The position numbers and the translations under genes were made by a program. Positions 13,636 to 27,199 of a DNA stretch of 64,000 nucleotides are shown piece after piece. This DNA comes from Okapia johnstoni (Eukaryota; Chordata; Mammalia; Artiodactyla; Giraffidae), in the NCBI GenBank assembly GCA_024291935.2, contig CM044314.1, positions 25,208,001-25,272,000 of the forward strand. The letters run 5' to 3'. Under the pieces are notes generated by a model, which made no database searches, was not told the origin of the DNA, and saw nothing but the letters and a program-made list of their open reading frames with translations. How positions within the stretch are numbered: position 1 is the first letter of the stretch; every line of letters starts with the position of its first letter.

Positions 13636-15071
13636 GTCTTCTAAATTATGCCTCTTTTAGCATTAAGTGTCCTTTTCTGTAAAATGATGGTCGATAGCGA
13701 GCTCCCTGTTCTTCTACATTCTTCTTTAGAAAAATTAGAAGTTGGCAACACAACAGCAGCCCTCCCAACTTTTCTTCCCCCCAAGAGATCCATGAAATCC
13801 AAACTCCTGTTGTCGATGAAAGGAGCTACAGAAAGACTGTCAACAGGGGAGGTATGAGATCAGGCCAGGTGTCAGACACGTGGAGGATGGGCATGAAGGT
13901 GAAGGAACAAAGGAGGGAACATCAGCAGCTCCTGCTCAAACTCAAGCAACAATAACACAGGTGGTAGAGAAGGATAGGATGAGCAAGTTGGGAAAGGTCA
14001 GATGAGTTAGACCCAGAGAGGGGAAGAATCAAATAGAATTCCCAATTTCCAACCTGACGACTACAGGGACAGTGGTTATCACTAGCTGAGAAACATAACA
14101 CAGGAAGACAAAACCATTTAGGCAGGGTGACATTTTTAGAAACATCAAATTTGGTGCACAGGTGGAGTGCCCAAGTGGAGATGACTTAGTGGACGGGAGG
14201 GTACACCCTGCAGTTCAAGGAAGGGGTCTCACTGGAAGAAGTACACTGGAGAATCATCAATACAGAGATGGTACTTATAACCTTAAAGGCAAATGAGACA
14301 TGCCAGAAAGAAAGTGTGAGGATCACAGCAAGGTACAGATGGACCCTAGGGAATGCACATGCAATCAAGGGAAGCCAGCTCACAGGAGAGTCAAGTAAAG
14401 GATGCAGAAATAAGGGATACAGAATGAAGTTGGGGCCTGGGAATCAAGGCAGGAATTTCCCAGAGGGGTGAAGAGAACGGGATGACTGACACTGTCAAAT
14501 GCTCCAAAGAGGCTGAAAACCATTTGACAAATCATTTGTCAAATCCACAGCCTTGGACAAAGACCCTCCTGTGTCTACTAGAAATAAGTGGGGAGGGGCA
14601 CAGCAGGCAGTGAGGGTGGGTTAAGCTGGTGGGGACACTATGGAAGATTGCCCTTGGAAGATGTGAGGATGAAAAAAGAGAGTTAGGAGAGCATGGGAGA
14701 CTAGACCACATTTACAAACTGAGGATCAAGGACCAAAAGAGGGAGTATCTACACAGGAGCAAGGAGTTGGATCAGATGAGGCAAGGAAGGGGTCCCCGGA
14801 TGCATTCAGTGACACGGGCTTAAGAATGTCAGGATAGTCTAGTCTCAGGCTGGAAAAGGGAAGTAAAGTGAGCCTGGATGGAGAAGAAGGCAAACAGGGG
14901 AACGAGAAGCTGAGGACTCTCATCATCCTTAGATAAAGGACCTCTCCGTAAGAGAAAGCAGTGTGAAAGTGAAGAGAGGTCCGAAGACATGGTGAATGTT
15001 TAAGATAAATATTAAGGAGAATAAAAAGATTAACTGTTGATATTGATAGCTTGACTGAAGTTGGAGACCGT

Positions 15072-16505
15072 AATTTTAAACATCAGTTTTACTGAGATAT
15101 TTTACTTAAAGTAAAATTCACCAATTTTAAGCAGATAATTCACTGAGCTCTGACAAATGCATACATTAGTGTAGTACATGCTCAGTCACTCAATCATGTT
15201 CGACTCTTTGTGACCCCATGGACTGTAGCCTGCCAGGCCCCCTCTGTTCATGGGATTATCTTGGCAAGAGTACTGCATTGGGCTGCCATTTCCTTCTCCA
15301 ATTAGTGAAGCCACTACCACAATTATGAAATACAACTTTTCCATCACCTCAAACAGTTTCCTGTTCCCCTTCCCATCATAGCCCTAGGCAACCACTAACC
15401 TGCTTTCTATCACTATACTTTTGCCTTTTCTATTATTTTACATAAAAGCAATCTATTTCCTTTGTTTTCAACTCTTCACTTAAAATAATGCTTTAAGATT
15501 CATACACACTGTATGAAATTAGTTGGTCCCTTTCTCTGCTATCAGCATTTCATTGTAAGACTGTGCCACAATTAATTCACCCCTTCACCAGCTGACTACT
15601 GCCTAGTGTCTTTGCGACTACAATAGATAAAGCTGCCCGGAGACTCAGACTGAATCATTTGTGTGAACAGAGGATTTCATTGCTCATGAGTAAATGTCTA
15701 GTAGTGGGATTGCTGGGTTATATGGCAGGTGTATGTTTAACTTTGTAAGAAACTTTGTCAGACTGTTTTCAAAGTGACCATTCTGAATTCTGCTTCCCAA
15801 CAGCCACATCTCAGAGCTGCAGGTGCTGACATGCACTGATACTTCTCATCATCTGTCTCCTTAATTTCGCCCATTCTAGCGGTTAGTAGTGTAGCTCATG
15901 GTGGTTTTAATCTGCATTACCTAATGGCATGGAGCATCTCCTTGTGTGCTTACTGAATATTCTGTAAAATGTCTGTTCAAAATTTTGGCCATCTTTTTCT
16001 TTGTTATTGGGTTGTGTATCTTATTATTGTGTTGTTCTTTATATATTCTGAATACAAGTCCTCTGGTAAGAATTATATTGTGCAAATAGCTCCTCTCACT
16101 GTTGTTGCTTGCTTTTCATTCTTTTAACTAAGAAATCTCTGACTAAGTCCAGGTCATAAAGATCTTCTCTTGTATTTTCTTCTACAATAATTTTTATATT
16201 TTTAATTTTTGCATATGAATATCCAGCTATTATAAAGACTAACCCTTCCCCATTTAGTTACTTACGGACTTCTGGTGAAGGTAACTAACCATGTATATAC
16301 AGGTTTATTTCTGAACTTGCTCTGCTCCATTGATCTATTCGACACCCTGATGTCAGTACTACACTGCGTTGATTATTATAGCTTTAAAGTCATACTGAAA
16401 TTAGGTAACACTAAGTCCTTCAAATTTGTTCTTCCTTTTCAACATCTTTGTTGCTATTCTAGGTCCTTTGCAGTTCCACATGGATTTTAAAACCAGCTTT
16501 TCAAT
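15072..16505 (-). repeat. L1 3' region, old
   Basis: About 1.4 kb of diverged minus-strand L1 3' sequence, interrupted by a SINE at 15172-15300. Confidence 0.65.
15172..15300 (-). mobile_element. Bov SINE, 5'-truncated, in L1
   Basis: Minus-strand 3' part of a Bov SINE lacking the tRNA-like head. Target duplication ATTAGTG at 15165-15171 and 15301-15307. Confidence 0.82.
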
Positions 16506-16541
16506 TTCCACTTTAAAACAAAGCTTGCTTTGATTTTGATG

Positions 16542-16662
16542 TGAAAGTGAAGTGAAAGTCGTTCAGTCGTGTCTGACTCTTTGCAACCCCATGGACTGTA
16601 CAGTCCACGGAATTCTTCAGGCCAGAATACTGGAGTGGGTAGCTATTCCCTTCTTCAGGGTG
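16542..16662 (-). mobile_element. Bov SINE, 5'-truncated
   Basis: Minus-strand truncated copy with an exact 10-bp target duplication GATTTTGATG at 16532-16541 and 16663-16672. Confidence 0.85.
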
Positions 16663-17239
16663 GATTTTGATGAGGATGTAGTAAATCCTGTCGTATAACA
16701 ACAGTCTTTTGAACCATAAACACATACATTTCCTCATTTATTTAGATCCTTCTTTAACTTAGATCACAAATTTGCAGTGGCATCCATCAGCTGTATGGTT
16801 CTCAAGATCTTCTCTAGATAGTACCTATCTAGGGTGGAGAAGTCTTCTGGCTGAGTGAGATGGAAGAAGGAGCAACAGAAGGGTGAAGCTGGTACACCTG
16901 GTTCGAGATGACCCATCAAGAGGTCCAGGCTGGCTAGGGAAGAAAGAAACAGTGAGTAAATGGGCAGACAGCCCCAGGGTGGGTGAAAGAGCGAAGTGTC
17001 AGCTTGTGAGAATACTGAAGATAGAAGCAACAGAGACAAAAGGATATTAAGTGTAAGATAAGAATCAGAACTCTTCTGGGAGAAGACCCAGTGTATGACT
17101 TGGCGTAGAAGGCTGCAATATAGTAGACACCGCTGGAGACAAAGAATATGCAGCCAAGTTATCTGTGGGTAAAGCTCTAGTACATGACCATGCCTGAGTC
17201 TCTAAAGAGTTATCAAAGGACACCATCATGAAAGTGAAA

Positions 17240-18425
17240 AGACAACCCACAAAAAGCAAGAAAGTGTTTGCAAATTGTGTATCTGATAAGAGACTTACAT
17301 TCTAGAATATATTTTAAAAAACCTCATATACCTCAATAATAAAAAAATTTTTTCAATGGACAAAAGATATGAATAGATAGAAGAAGGTATACAAATGGCC
17401 AGTGAGGAAAGGAAAAGGTGTTCAACATCATTAGTCATCAGAGAAATGCAAATCAAAACCATATTACATCCACTATGACGCATCCACCCTGACAATTAGA
17501 AATAAAACAGACAAGCGTTGGTGAGGACATGGAAAAGTCAGAACCCTCATACATCGCTGCTAAGTGTGAACAGTATAGCTGCTATGGAAAACAGTGGAGT
17601 AGTATCTCAAAAAGTTAAGCATAATTACTAGATGACCAGCAATTCCAGTTCGAGGTATACACCCGAGAGAAATGAAAACATGTCTATACAAACACTTGTA
17701 CCTGAATATTCACAGCAGCATTGCAATAGCCAAAATGTGGTTAACAATCTGAATGTCCGCTGGCTAAGGAACAGATTGAATGTGGTAGGTATACCCACAC
17801 AACAGATTGTTATTTGGTCATTAAAACAATGAAGTACTGATACATGCGACAATGTGACTGAACCTTGGGGGAAAAAAAGCGCTCAATGAAAGAAGCCAGA
17901 TACAAGAGGTCATATAATCCACTTATATGAAATGTCCAGAAGAGGCAAATCCATAGAGAAAAAAGTAGACTAGTGGTTGTCAAGGGGTGGAGGAGGGAGA
18001 GAAGTAGGAAGTGACTGCTAGCAGGTGAGGTACTGGGTTTCTTTTTGGGAGAATGAAAGTATTTTAAAATTAGACGGTGATGATAGATGCATAAACTTTG
18101 TGAAAGCTAAAAACCGTTGAATTATACATTTTGAGTACATGCTCAGTCACTCAGTTGTGCCGACTTTTTGCAACCTCATGGACTGTAGCCCACCAGGCTC
18201 CTCTATTGATGGAATTTTTCAGGCAAGAATATTGGAATGGATTGCTATTTCCTTCTCCAGGGGATCTTTCCAACCCAGGGATTGAACCCAAGTCTCTTGC
18301 ATCTCCTGCATTGGCAGGTGGATTCTTTACCACTGAACCACCTTGGAATCCCTGAATTGTATTTTAAAGGAGTAAATTTTATGACATGTGATTGTATCTC
18401 AATAAAACTGTTATAAAAAGAAAAT
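17240..18425 (+). repeat. L1 3' region with nested SINE
   Basis: Plus-strand L1 ORF2 end and 3' UTR (blocks such as CAAATGGCCAGTGAGG and CAGCAATTCCAGTTC). Resumes after the SINE at 18131-18353. No intact frame. Confidence 0.75.
18131..18353 (-). mobile_element. Bov-tA SINE in L1
   Basis: Full-length minus-strand copy. Flanks TTGAATTATA and CTGAATTGTA look like an aged target duplication. Confidence 0.85.
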
Positions 18426-21400
18426 TTTAAAAACATTCTAACCAGGAATGGCAGTTGGGAAGTAAATTGCCAGCAAATCTCAGTTTTGTCACATCTTCCT
18501 AGCCCCAGATTGGGCTAGTATCAAGAAAAGTGACATCTCTGGTTGAGCTGCCTAGAAGTGCTCAGGGCAGAGACCACTGGCAAGGTGAGGGGTATAGATG
18601 CATGCACCCAAGACACAGGGTCAGGAAGCTGCCGAGCGAGCCACATTTTCAGAAGAAGTGATCTCTTCTGTTAGAGAGATGGAGACAGCCTATTTAGGAA
18701 CAATGCTGAGCTTCTGGACCCAGAGGGGAGAAAATACACTTGAAAGTATCTGCACACATTTTAAAAACTAAGGATATGCCACTTAATTAACATAAGACTA
18801 GAAGATTCCAGGTCATGAGAAGAAACAGAGAAACCAAAAGTACTCCAGTAAGCTTCCTTTTATTTAACTTACCCTACCACTCACCACCGCAGGCATGAGA
18901 AGTCAGCCACTACAAACACTGTATCTTTCATATGCTTTTGGACCATGAATCTCTCTCTCCTCCTGACCAGGTTATGCATTTCAGCTCACTCAGGCAGAGT
19001 TCTGCAGACAGGCACAGTCCCTACAGAAAGGAGCTAAGCTAAAAGTAACCCTGCAACAACTAGGAAACACAGACTCCTCCCATGACTCTGTCCCTCTTTC
19101 CCAGCAAAGTGACTTCTGTCCAAAGACAGAAAAGCTATTGAGTCCCAGTGATCCCAGAAGATTCCCCAGAACACCAAGCTTTCCATCTTTACTCTAAAAG
19201 CAACTGGGAACAGGGAAAGAAGCTCAGATAAGATACAAATAAGCAAAGATCTTTTGAGTTCAGTCTCATGTTTTCCATCTAAGGATTCCTTATATAAATT
19301 TTAAATGAGCAAAGAATAAAACTTCTTACCTAAGTTTCCATGACCTAAAAGCTTACATCCCAGCACCATGAATCTGTGCACTGAAATTCCATAGACTGTT
19401 AATAATGTGCAGCTCACTGAATGCATGACATTGTAATAAAAATATTAGTAGGGTGTACATTTTAAAACAATTTTGGAGTACAAATATCAATCTGTTAATA
19501 GTAGTTCTCTTCCAAGAGTGAAATTATAAATAGCTCTCATTTCCACACTGCGTAATGGTTGAGTTTTTCAAGCTTCTAGGCCCCTAACAATATTTTCTCT
19601 AGAGCCCCCAAAGTCCTTGGGTTTTAGGAAGTACTTTTTAGCTCTTATGATACAATGACTTTTTGAGGGAAAAAAGGTATGAGTTAACTTCAATTAACAC
19701 TAATACATAAGCAGGAATTCGTTCTTTAGAATGTCCTATAGTGCCCACACTGCCACCTCTTGCAATGCCTTAAAAGGTAGGACTCTTAAAATAAACGAAG
19801 CCCATCTTTCTATTCATGCACAATTTATACTCAACTTTCTTTCAAAAAAGATTCCAGAAAGTCTGATCACCAACCTCACTCGAGTAAAGTTGCACAGTAC
19901 GTTAGATATACCATAAAACTTCAAAATGCCTGAAATCATGCTGCTCTTCTCTCTGGAAGCTGGCTCCATGGTGTGAAACCCAGAGAGGGGCCATGCGGAG
20001 TGGAGATGAAAATCACTGGTTGGCTGGACACTGGTCAGCAGGTGCAGCTGCTACCCATGGAGCCACTTCTGGGAAGCCACGAGAGAGGAGATCCTTCAAG
20101 TCCTGGCTTCATTCTGAAGGCCCACTGCAAGCCGTGCCATTTGCCATGACTTTGAGAATGCTGGGGTTGTGTGGCCTGCACGATGAGACACAGACGGCTC
20201 TTCTGTCCACCCCCACATTCCTGGGGACCCTGACACGCTACTCTCCCAGAACCAGACTCCCTCCTCCCCAGGGTCAACCGCCACATCCTGTCCCTAAAGA
20301 CATTTGTAAAAAGGATTATTCAGTGACTTTTGGTGGCAGAAAGTAAGATGTAAAACATATAGAGATAACTGAGTAAAATTCTAGGTAAATTTGAAACAAA
20401 ACGTTCCTGAGGTGACCTGCTAGCGTATCCTGGTATACAGCTGCCTCAGGGAAAAGATGTTGCTGGTAAAGGAAGGTGACTAAAAAGTGAACCCTAAGGT
20501 AGAGGTAGAAACACTTAAAGACTATTTAAATCAGAAACAGACATGTACAAGAGCTAGGACTTAGATTTTGAGAAGGGCCAGAAGCAAGCAAGGAAGTTTT
20601 CGAGGACACATTTTAACTGGACGCACACAGGGAGGATTTCAAGAGAAACTAGCACCTGCCTGGCCTGTGGCTGATGGGCAGAGCTGGGCTGGGGCAGTGG
20701 GGTGGTGATGGTGGCGTGGGCAGTTGTGTCCAGGGGAAGGTCTCCTCTGCCTGCTTGCCACAACTGGGGAAGTGGTATAGAGAGATCAAAATAGAACCTG
20801 AAGAGCTATACAGGAGAACAACACATGTAGGAGGTCTAAGGAGAGGAAAGGTGAGCATAAAACTTGCAAAGCGGAAATGACAAAGGGACTCTGGGGCAGG
20901 AAATACTTGGGGGTCATGAATGACTGACAGGGATAAAACTCAAAATACATGAAACTGAATATGAAGTTTAGGAACACAAAAAGCATTAAAATGAATACAA
21001 AGACCTGCAACTTATGATTCAACTTAAGAAAACACTTTTGCTAGAAAAAAAAAAAAGAGAGAGAGAAAAAAAACACTTTAAGTTAAAAAATTCAATGCCA
21101 AACCCAAATAAAAAGTTCCATAACTTTCAAGGACTCAAAATCATAAAACCATTTTTAAAAATTCAAAAAGCACATACAAAAAAGGCACTCATTTGGCACA
21201 TGCTTATGGCCAGGAGGTGCTCCCAACCAGGGCTGACCACCTAACACCCCAAAGGACTCCCACCCCTGCTTCTAAAATGTGATGTGACTTAAAATGGGCT
21301 CCTGCTCTCCTGAAAACAAATGAAATATACTTTACTTCCAAAACTAAGAAACTTGATGCCCTCTGACTAGAAGTTCTTAACATGGAAACAAGTATTGAAA

Positions 21401-22139
21401 AGTTGAAAAACCTGACTGGCTGCCTTAACTTCCTTTTTTCTACTGCCCTAACTTGATTTTTAGGTTTTTAAGTATGTTTAGCATTGCACTCCTACTCTAG
21501 TGAGCACTATCCCTTATTAATAAGGCAGCACAAAACAGAATTCTGCTCCCTTCCTAGCCTTCTCTGTGGGGATCACCTCATGATCCAACTGCCTCAGCTG
21601 TTTATCACCAGCCACTCCAGGTTCTGCTTGTGTTTCTGAATCCAGAGCCCCAGCCACGGTCTCCTATTGGCAACCAGCACTGTGGATGGTGATGTCGAAA
21701 TGTTGACAGGAATAAGATTATGATATTACACATTAAGGGGGGATTTGAATTTATTAGATAATAAGTTCATATAACACCAACCCTCTGTGAACAATAAACT
21801 AGTAGATATGAACTTAGTGAAATACTTTGGGAAAATAAAGTAGGAGAAAAGGAATGCTTGAAATTGGGGAAGCAAAATCAAGTATCCTTAAAAACTGTAT
21901 ACAACATACTCTGTTGAAAAGGAATAAAAATCATAAGAAAGTTTTATAATCAACAACTAACCAAATTTTCAAAAGATGTAGTTAGTTTTATTACTGGGAA
22001 AAAGAAGCAACTAAAAAAGCAGATGGGTACAAACAATTCTAAACAGTAGTAATGTTCATGAGAAAAAAAACCACATTCAATATCCCACAGTCTAGTTACG
22101 CAGAGTGAGGTCAGAAAGAGAAAAGCAATTATCATATAT

Positions 22140-22515
22140 TAATGCATATATATGAATCTAGAAAAATGGTACTGATGAACCTATTTGCAAGGTAAAAATA
22201 GAGACACAGACATAGAGAACAGACATGTGGACACAGTGGGGGAAGGAAAGGGCAAGAGGAATTGAGAGAGTAGCACTGAAACATATACATTACCATATAA
22301 AAACAGATAGTGGGAAGTTGCTGTGTTATACAGGGGGCTCAACATTGTGCTCTGTGACAACCTAGAGGGATGGGATGGGATGGGATGGGGTTGCGGGGTG
22401 GGTGGGAGGTTTGAGAGGGAGAGGACATATGTATGCTTATGGCTGATTCATGTTTTTGTATGGCAGAAGCTGATACAACATTATAAAGCAATACTCCAAT
22501 TAAAAAGAAAAAACA
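22140..22515 (+). repeat. ruminant L1 3' end
   Basis: Plus-strand L1 3' UTR ending TACTCCAATTAAAAAG. Includes a (GGGAT)n microsatellite at about 22367-22389. Confidence 0.7.
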
Positions 22516-22765
22516 AAATCCCAGTCTTTGTTAAAACAATACTACACACAGAAACTATATAAAGGTCAAAACATGAAAGTTTTGCAATTTTCTAACTCAA
22601 AGCCAGATGTTTTACTTTACATACGTGACTTTAAAAAATCCTACAACTTATCAAATCATTGAAAAATTTGTTGGACTGCTTCGCAATTATGCCATAAAAA
22701 TATCTAGCTAATATTTAAAATATACATGTTGATAATGCAAAAGATTTGATATTTTAAAAAACCCA

Positions 22766-23050
22766 CAAGTGGATAGGAATCTGCTGCCAATGCAGGGGAC
22801 ATGGGTTTGATCCCTGGTCCGGCAAGAGTTCACGTGCTCAAAGGCAACAAAGCCCATGTGCCACAACTACTGAGCCCACGAGCCTCAACTACTGAAGCCT
22901 ACGCGCCTAGACTCTGTGCTCCACAATAAGAGAAGCTACTGTAGTGAGAAGCCTGCGCTCGGTAACAAAGAATAGCTCCCACTCACCACAACTAGAGAAA
23001 GCCTGTGCACTGCAACGAAGACTCAACGCAACCAAAAATATATACATAAT
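22766..23050 (+). mobile_element. CHR-type cetartiodactyl SINE
   Basis: tRNA-derived head (CAATGCAGGGGACATGGG) followed by the CHR body (CACAACTACTGAGCCCACG; GCACTGCAACGAAG). The tail runs into A/T-rich sequence and a short (CA)n at about 23059. Confidence 0.8.
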
Positions 23051-23202
23051 TTTAAAACACACACACACAAACAATCCTACCAACAACTTGCAGAGAAAAC
23101 AGAAAAATGTCAATGAGGACTTATATTACATGACATTAATTTAGTTGATGTGATAATAGTAATATAATTAAGAGATTATCCTTATTTTTAGGTGGTGGTG
23201 TT

Positions 23203-23291
23203 GATATAAACCAAGGATTTCCACAGGGTCACAAATAGTTGGATACAACAGAGCAGTAGCAGCAGCAGATATAAACCAAAGTTTTCACAGG
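23203..23291 (+). repeat. very short SINE tail insertion with ~25-bp target duplication
   Basis: A 40-bp insert (23228-23267) is a Bov SINE 3' end with an (AGC)n tail. It is flanked by GATATAAACC-containing direct repeats at 23203-23227 and 23268-23291. Confidence 0.75.
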
Positions 23292-24714
23292 TAAAGTGTT
23301 ATGATGTCTGCAACTTACTTCCAAATAGTTGAGTTAAAAAACAAACACATAGATACAAATATACTTTACAGCAAACTGTTAACAACAGGTGAACCAAGGT
23401 GATGGATATATGAATAGATATTTTCTATTTCAACTTTTTATATATTTTTATTTTTATTAAAAAACCATTAGGAAAAATATGTGATAATGAGGCTTGTGAC
23501 CTATCAGTGGATTGAGTTGGTTTTCCAATAATTCTTCAAACAGCTCCTCACTTCTAACCTCTGACACACGAAATAAGGCGAGCTCAATTTAAACATATGT
23601 ATACAGTCTGGGGATCCTGGGAACCTCTCACTCACCCTTGCTACTCAAAACAATACACACCTTGTAAAAAAAAACACAGCTTTCATTTTGTCTCAACTTA
23701 TAAAAGCATACTGTTTAGTAAGCTAATGAGCATAATGCTTCTGAGTCTACCTGATTTCAGACTGTACGTTTCCCATTCTGCAAGTCATTAATGGTATGAC
23801 CAGGAGCTTGGAATCAAGTTTACAAATTGTAGTACTCTGTAAATGAAAACACACATGAAGAACATTCTGGCCAATAGCAAACAGAGAGCTGTTTTCCTTC
23901 GGGAAAAAAAAAAAAAAGGCAAAAGAAAACAAGTAATCTCAAACAAAAGGAGAAAAACTGACTTTCCAACAGAAGCTGAAAAACCCCATACCAAGAACTG
24001 TTAGGATAAAAAGGAAAACATCAGGGCCCATCAATAAGAAATAAAGAGTTCTAGGCATCAAGGAACAAGATGAAAGAGGCAGGAGAGGAATGCCACCTTA
24101 ACTTCCAAGTATCACCAAAGCCTGCTGTAAGCTAAACACTGAAAATCCTATTTGGAGGGCAATTCTGACAATAGGAAAACATGCATTCAGAAACCACTCC
24201 ACGCATCCTCCCCATTACCAGAAGGAACTGAGGCCCAGGCTGCCGGCCAGTCTAGGTTCAGAATTTCCAACTCCCTATCTAATAAGTGGCAGCTATGACC
24301 ACAACATTGACAGAAGAGAACACCACACCAATTTACCCAGCAAAGGGAATTTGGAAAATCACAGGAAGCCACTCACAACTACAAGTTCCCTAGTGACTCA
24401 TACCATTCCACTACTATGCTCACATCAAACTGTAAACCTTCCCAGTTTAGAAAATCAAGGTTAAGTGCATCTTCTTGGATGTTCATTACTTTCACAAACA
24501 GGAAGGGGAGAAAAATAAGAAAATAAATATTAACAAAACAGTACAAATAGACCATTTTTCTAATGAACTTGGGTCTCCTCGATCTCTCAAAAAGCACTAA
24601 AACTATAGATTTTTACAATATCAGAAAATCAGTAAGAAAATTATGAAATTTATCAAACTCTGCTAAGATACTGATTCATAACAGAAGATGATATTATCTA
24701 TTGAAAAAATAATA

Positions 24715-24960
24715 TTTGTAAGAAAAGAAAATTAATACATAAAAACTTTAGCTAAAAAATTTACACCTATCTAGGTACATGACATGAAGACTTCATCTGA
24801 GGGAATTTTAAAAAACATTTATATATATTTCCCTAAAATATAGGTGCTGGGAACAATATAAGGTAGGTTGTTTGTTTTTTTTAAGGCAGCACAGATTCTG
24901 AAGTTAGGGGGAAGCATGATATTGCTAATTTTGTGGTATATTTCCTTCTACAATAAAGAA
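24715..24960. repeat. diverged direct repeat, copy A (intron 3)
   Basis: Aligns by eye with 26355-26610 over about 240 bp in the same orientation, through blocks such as GGGAATTTTAAAAAACATTTATA here and GGGAGTTTTTAAAGATATTTATA there. Not a family I recognise. Confidence 0.5.
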
Positions 24961-25026
24961 ACATTACTTAAGATTATGAAAGGAAAAGGAAAAGCAACAA
25001 ATGTTGGAAATAAAATTAATTTGTAC

Positions 25027-25109
25027 CTTAAGTGAAGCTAGTGGATGTTCTGGACCAAGTAAACTCCAATGAAAGGAAGCCAGATCTTCATCAGGTAGAA
25101 TGTGATTTC
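25027..25109 (-). CDS. FAM120A: FAM120A coding exon 3 (residues 241-268)
   Basis: A short 83-nt exon. The acceptor TTGTATTCCAG is followed by GAAATCAC, which completes Gly241 and reads NHILPDEDLASFHWSLLG, then PEHPLASLK. The donor is GTACAA after AAG, which departs from the consensus at position +5 but keeps GT. Exons 1-3 total 804 nt, exactly 268 codons, so exon 4 starts in phase 0. The surrounding introns carry a diverged direct repeat pair (24715-24960 and 26355-26610), one copy on each side of this exon. Confidence 0.95.
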
Positions 25110-26952
25110 CTGGAATACAAACAGGGATACCACAAAAGCCATTACTGACACGGGGGAAACTTAATATCACTGCATGTTATAATCTGTAGATTATCATTGT
25201 TAGTTTTAGACTTTGCAATATGACTCCTTAGGACCACCTCATTTAATATACCACATAAAACTTCCACACAGATATTGAGAAGATTTCTTCATTTTTTAAC
25301 ACAAAACATACAGCAGGCCAACTTCTTGAAGCTGCTTCAAGTACATTTCCATTATAGGCTTAACAGCATTCAAACTGAATAAACTGCATAAAAACCTAAG
25401 TAACTCCCCAGCACAGTATTAAGCTCAGTCTGATAATGCCAGATGCCAAATACCAATCTGATACAAGTTTTCATGTGTTTATGAGAGACTATGGCTCAAA
25501 CTGCATTCTGTGAAGTAGGTTCGACAGCAGGTACAGAATCTACACAGTTATAAAACCTAAGGTTAAATGACAATACTTGCAGTTTGTGGCATGGATCAAC
25601 ACCCTCCTCCTCAAATTTCTAGCACCACCTGCAAAATAGATGTACAAAGCACAGACTACACTACCACCAAGAAGTGTCAATCAGCTCTTTGCACTATCAC
25701 CAGGGCTATGTCACAATCCCAAGTCACAAGAGTTCACTAAGAAAATGGACAGAAAATAGCCAAGTACTAACTTAAAAGACACGTATTTGAGATTGGATTC
25801 AAATAAAGACAACTTGTAAATTCAGAATTTTTTTTTTTTAATTTGTAGTTACACAATTTGAAATGTTATCACCAAATAACATATGAAAAATTATGGCTCC
25901 CTCACTATAATTTCTAGTTGTATAAAACTCTTTTGGAATGTTTATTTAAAAATCTGCTAATTGGAAATTTCTAAAAGAGCCCACAATATAGTCCCCCTCA
26001 TAAGCACAACCAGATCCTGTTGCTAAGCACTGCAGAATAAAAACTGAGAAAGTACAGTAAGATCTCACTTTTTCTTAAGACCACACATCTCTCAAAGAGG
26101 GCCTGAGTACCCCAAACAGCTCTCAATCTCATCACTGAAGTTCTTGGGTTTTACTCACAGAAGGGTCTTGCTCAGAACACATTTACTTATACTGTGGACA
26201 CAATTTTTACAAATTCTCAGCAAACTAGAGCCAGATACTCAAGTAGCTAAGAGACATGCACATTCCAAGCACGAGAAAGGGAAGCTGACAGAAAAGAAAG
26301 AAATAACTATAAACTACAGACATAAAGTGATAAATAAATGGATTACCTATTACCAAGTTACTTTAAAGAGAAAAATTTATATATAAAATCTTAGTTAAAA
26401 CAAGATTTCATCCTTTCTAGATATTCAGCATAAAGAATTCCTCCAAGGGAGTTTTTAAAGATATTTATACATTTACTTAAGATGAAGCCTCTGGAAACAA
26501 AGGTAGGATAGTTTATTTCTGTTGTTTTCCTTTTAAACTAGTGAGAATCCTGAAAACGAGGGGAACACAGAACAGTGCTAACTTCACAGCAAATTTTCTT
26601 CTGTAATTTGTGTCAAAGGTTTAAATGTTTTTCACAGTGAGAATGTATTAGCATTTGTGATTTTTAAATGTTATTTCCCCCAAACTTTAAGAGCATTTTT
26701 TCCCCCAAATTAGTTTACTGGTCTAGATGAAACAATACATAAACAAACACTTAAGAACAAAAGAAGCACATTATCAGCAAAAAAAATCATGAGTAAAGAA
26801 TGTTACTGAAGAGGAGCCCATTCCCTGGTTTTTTAAAATTTAAGACACAATCCAAAATATTTTAGCACTGAAATTAAACAAAAAACAATCAGGATGTTCC
26901 TGATACACAGAACTTTTTCACTAAATGAGAGAGCTTTAACACTGCCATTTAC
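25110..26952 (-). other. FAM120A intron 2
   Basis: 1.84 kb, AT-rich. It contains one copy of the diverged direct repeat at 26355-26610. No young transposon is visible. Confidence 0.9.
26355..26610. repeat. diverged direct repeat, copy B (intron 2)
   Basis: Partner of 24715-24960. The shared end is of the type AGAATCCTGAAAACGAGGGG here and AGATTCTGAAGTTAGGGGG there. Exon 3 lies between the copies. Confidence 0.5.
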
Positions 26953-27199
26953 CTAACAGAGCGGCAAAGATAGGGAAGCGGTTTGGGTTCAGGTCCAGCT
27001 GCTTGGCAACCTCATGCATCAGGTATTGGCTCGTGGTGAGACTCTTCCCATTCCGGCTCAGTTTTAGGGCGTGGGCACTGAAGTAGTAGGGGATGTTGCA
27101 CAGTGCATAATCAGAGTCGTATGCAACCAAGCCATGGAAGCCATTTTCTCTGCAGAAACCGATCACTTCTTGATGATGGTCCTCGATGCTCTGTGCAAC
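26953..27199 (-). CDS. FAM120A: FAM120A coding exon 2 (residues 159-241)
   Basis: The acceptor TTGCGCAG precedes GTTGCACAG and opens with VAQSIEDHHQEVIGF, continuing directly from Lys158 in phase 0. The exon ends TTAG before the donor GTAAAT, splitting Gly241 after its first base. The segment contains YDSD (Asp186, Asp188), the position where XPG-I domains carry their second acidic cluster, and then a hydrophobic stretch (NIPYYFSAHALKLS). It is 247 nt long with no frame defects. Codon use is less GC-rich than in exon 1, as expected away from the CpG island. Intron 1 (21.5 kb) separates it from exon 1 and intron 2 (1.84 kb) from exon 3. Confidence 0.96.

Larger units (their letters stand above)
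9817..25026 (-). other. FAM120A intron 3
   Basis: 15.2 kb. About 9820-12890 holds no recognised element apart from A/T homopolymers near 10303 and 10340. 13860-15060 looks like an old interspersed repeat of a family I cannot name. 18430-22140 is largely unassigned. 23300-24700 is AT-rich with nothing recognised. SINE, L1, MIR and CHR copies are listed separately. Confidence 0.85.
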
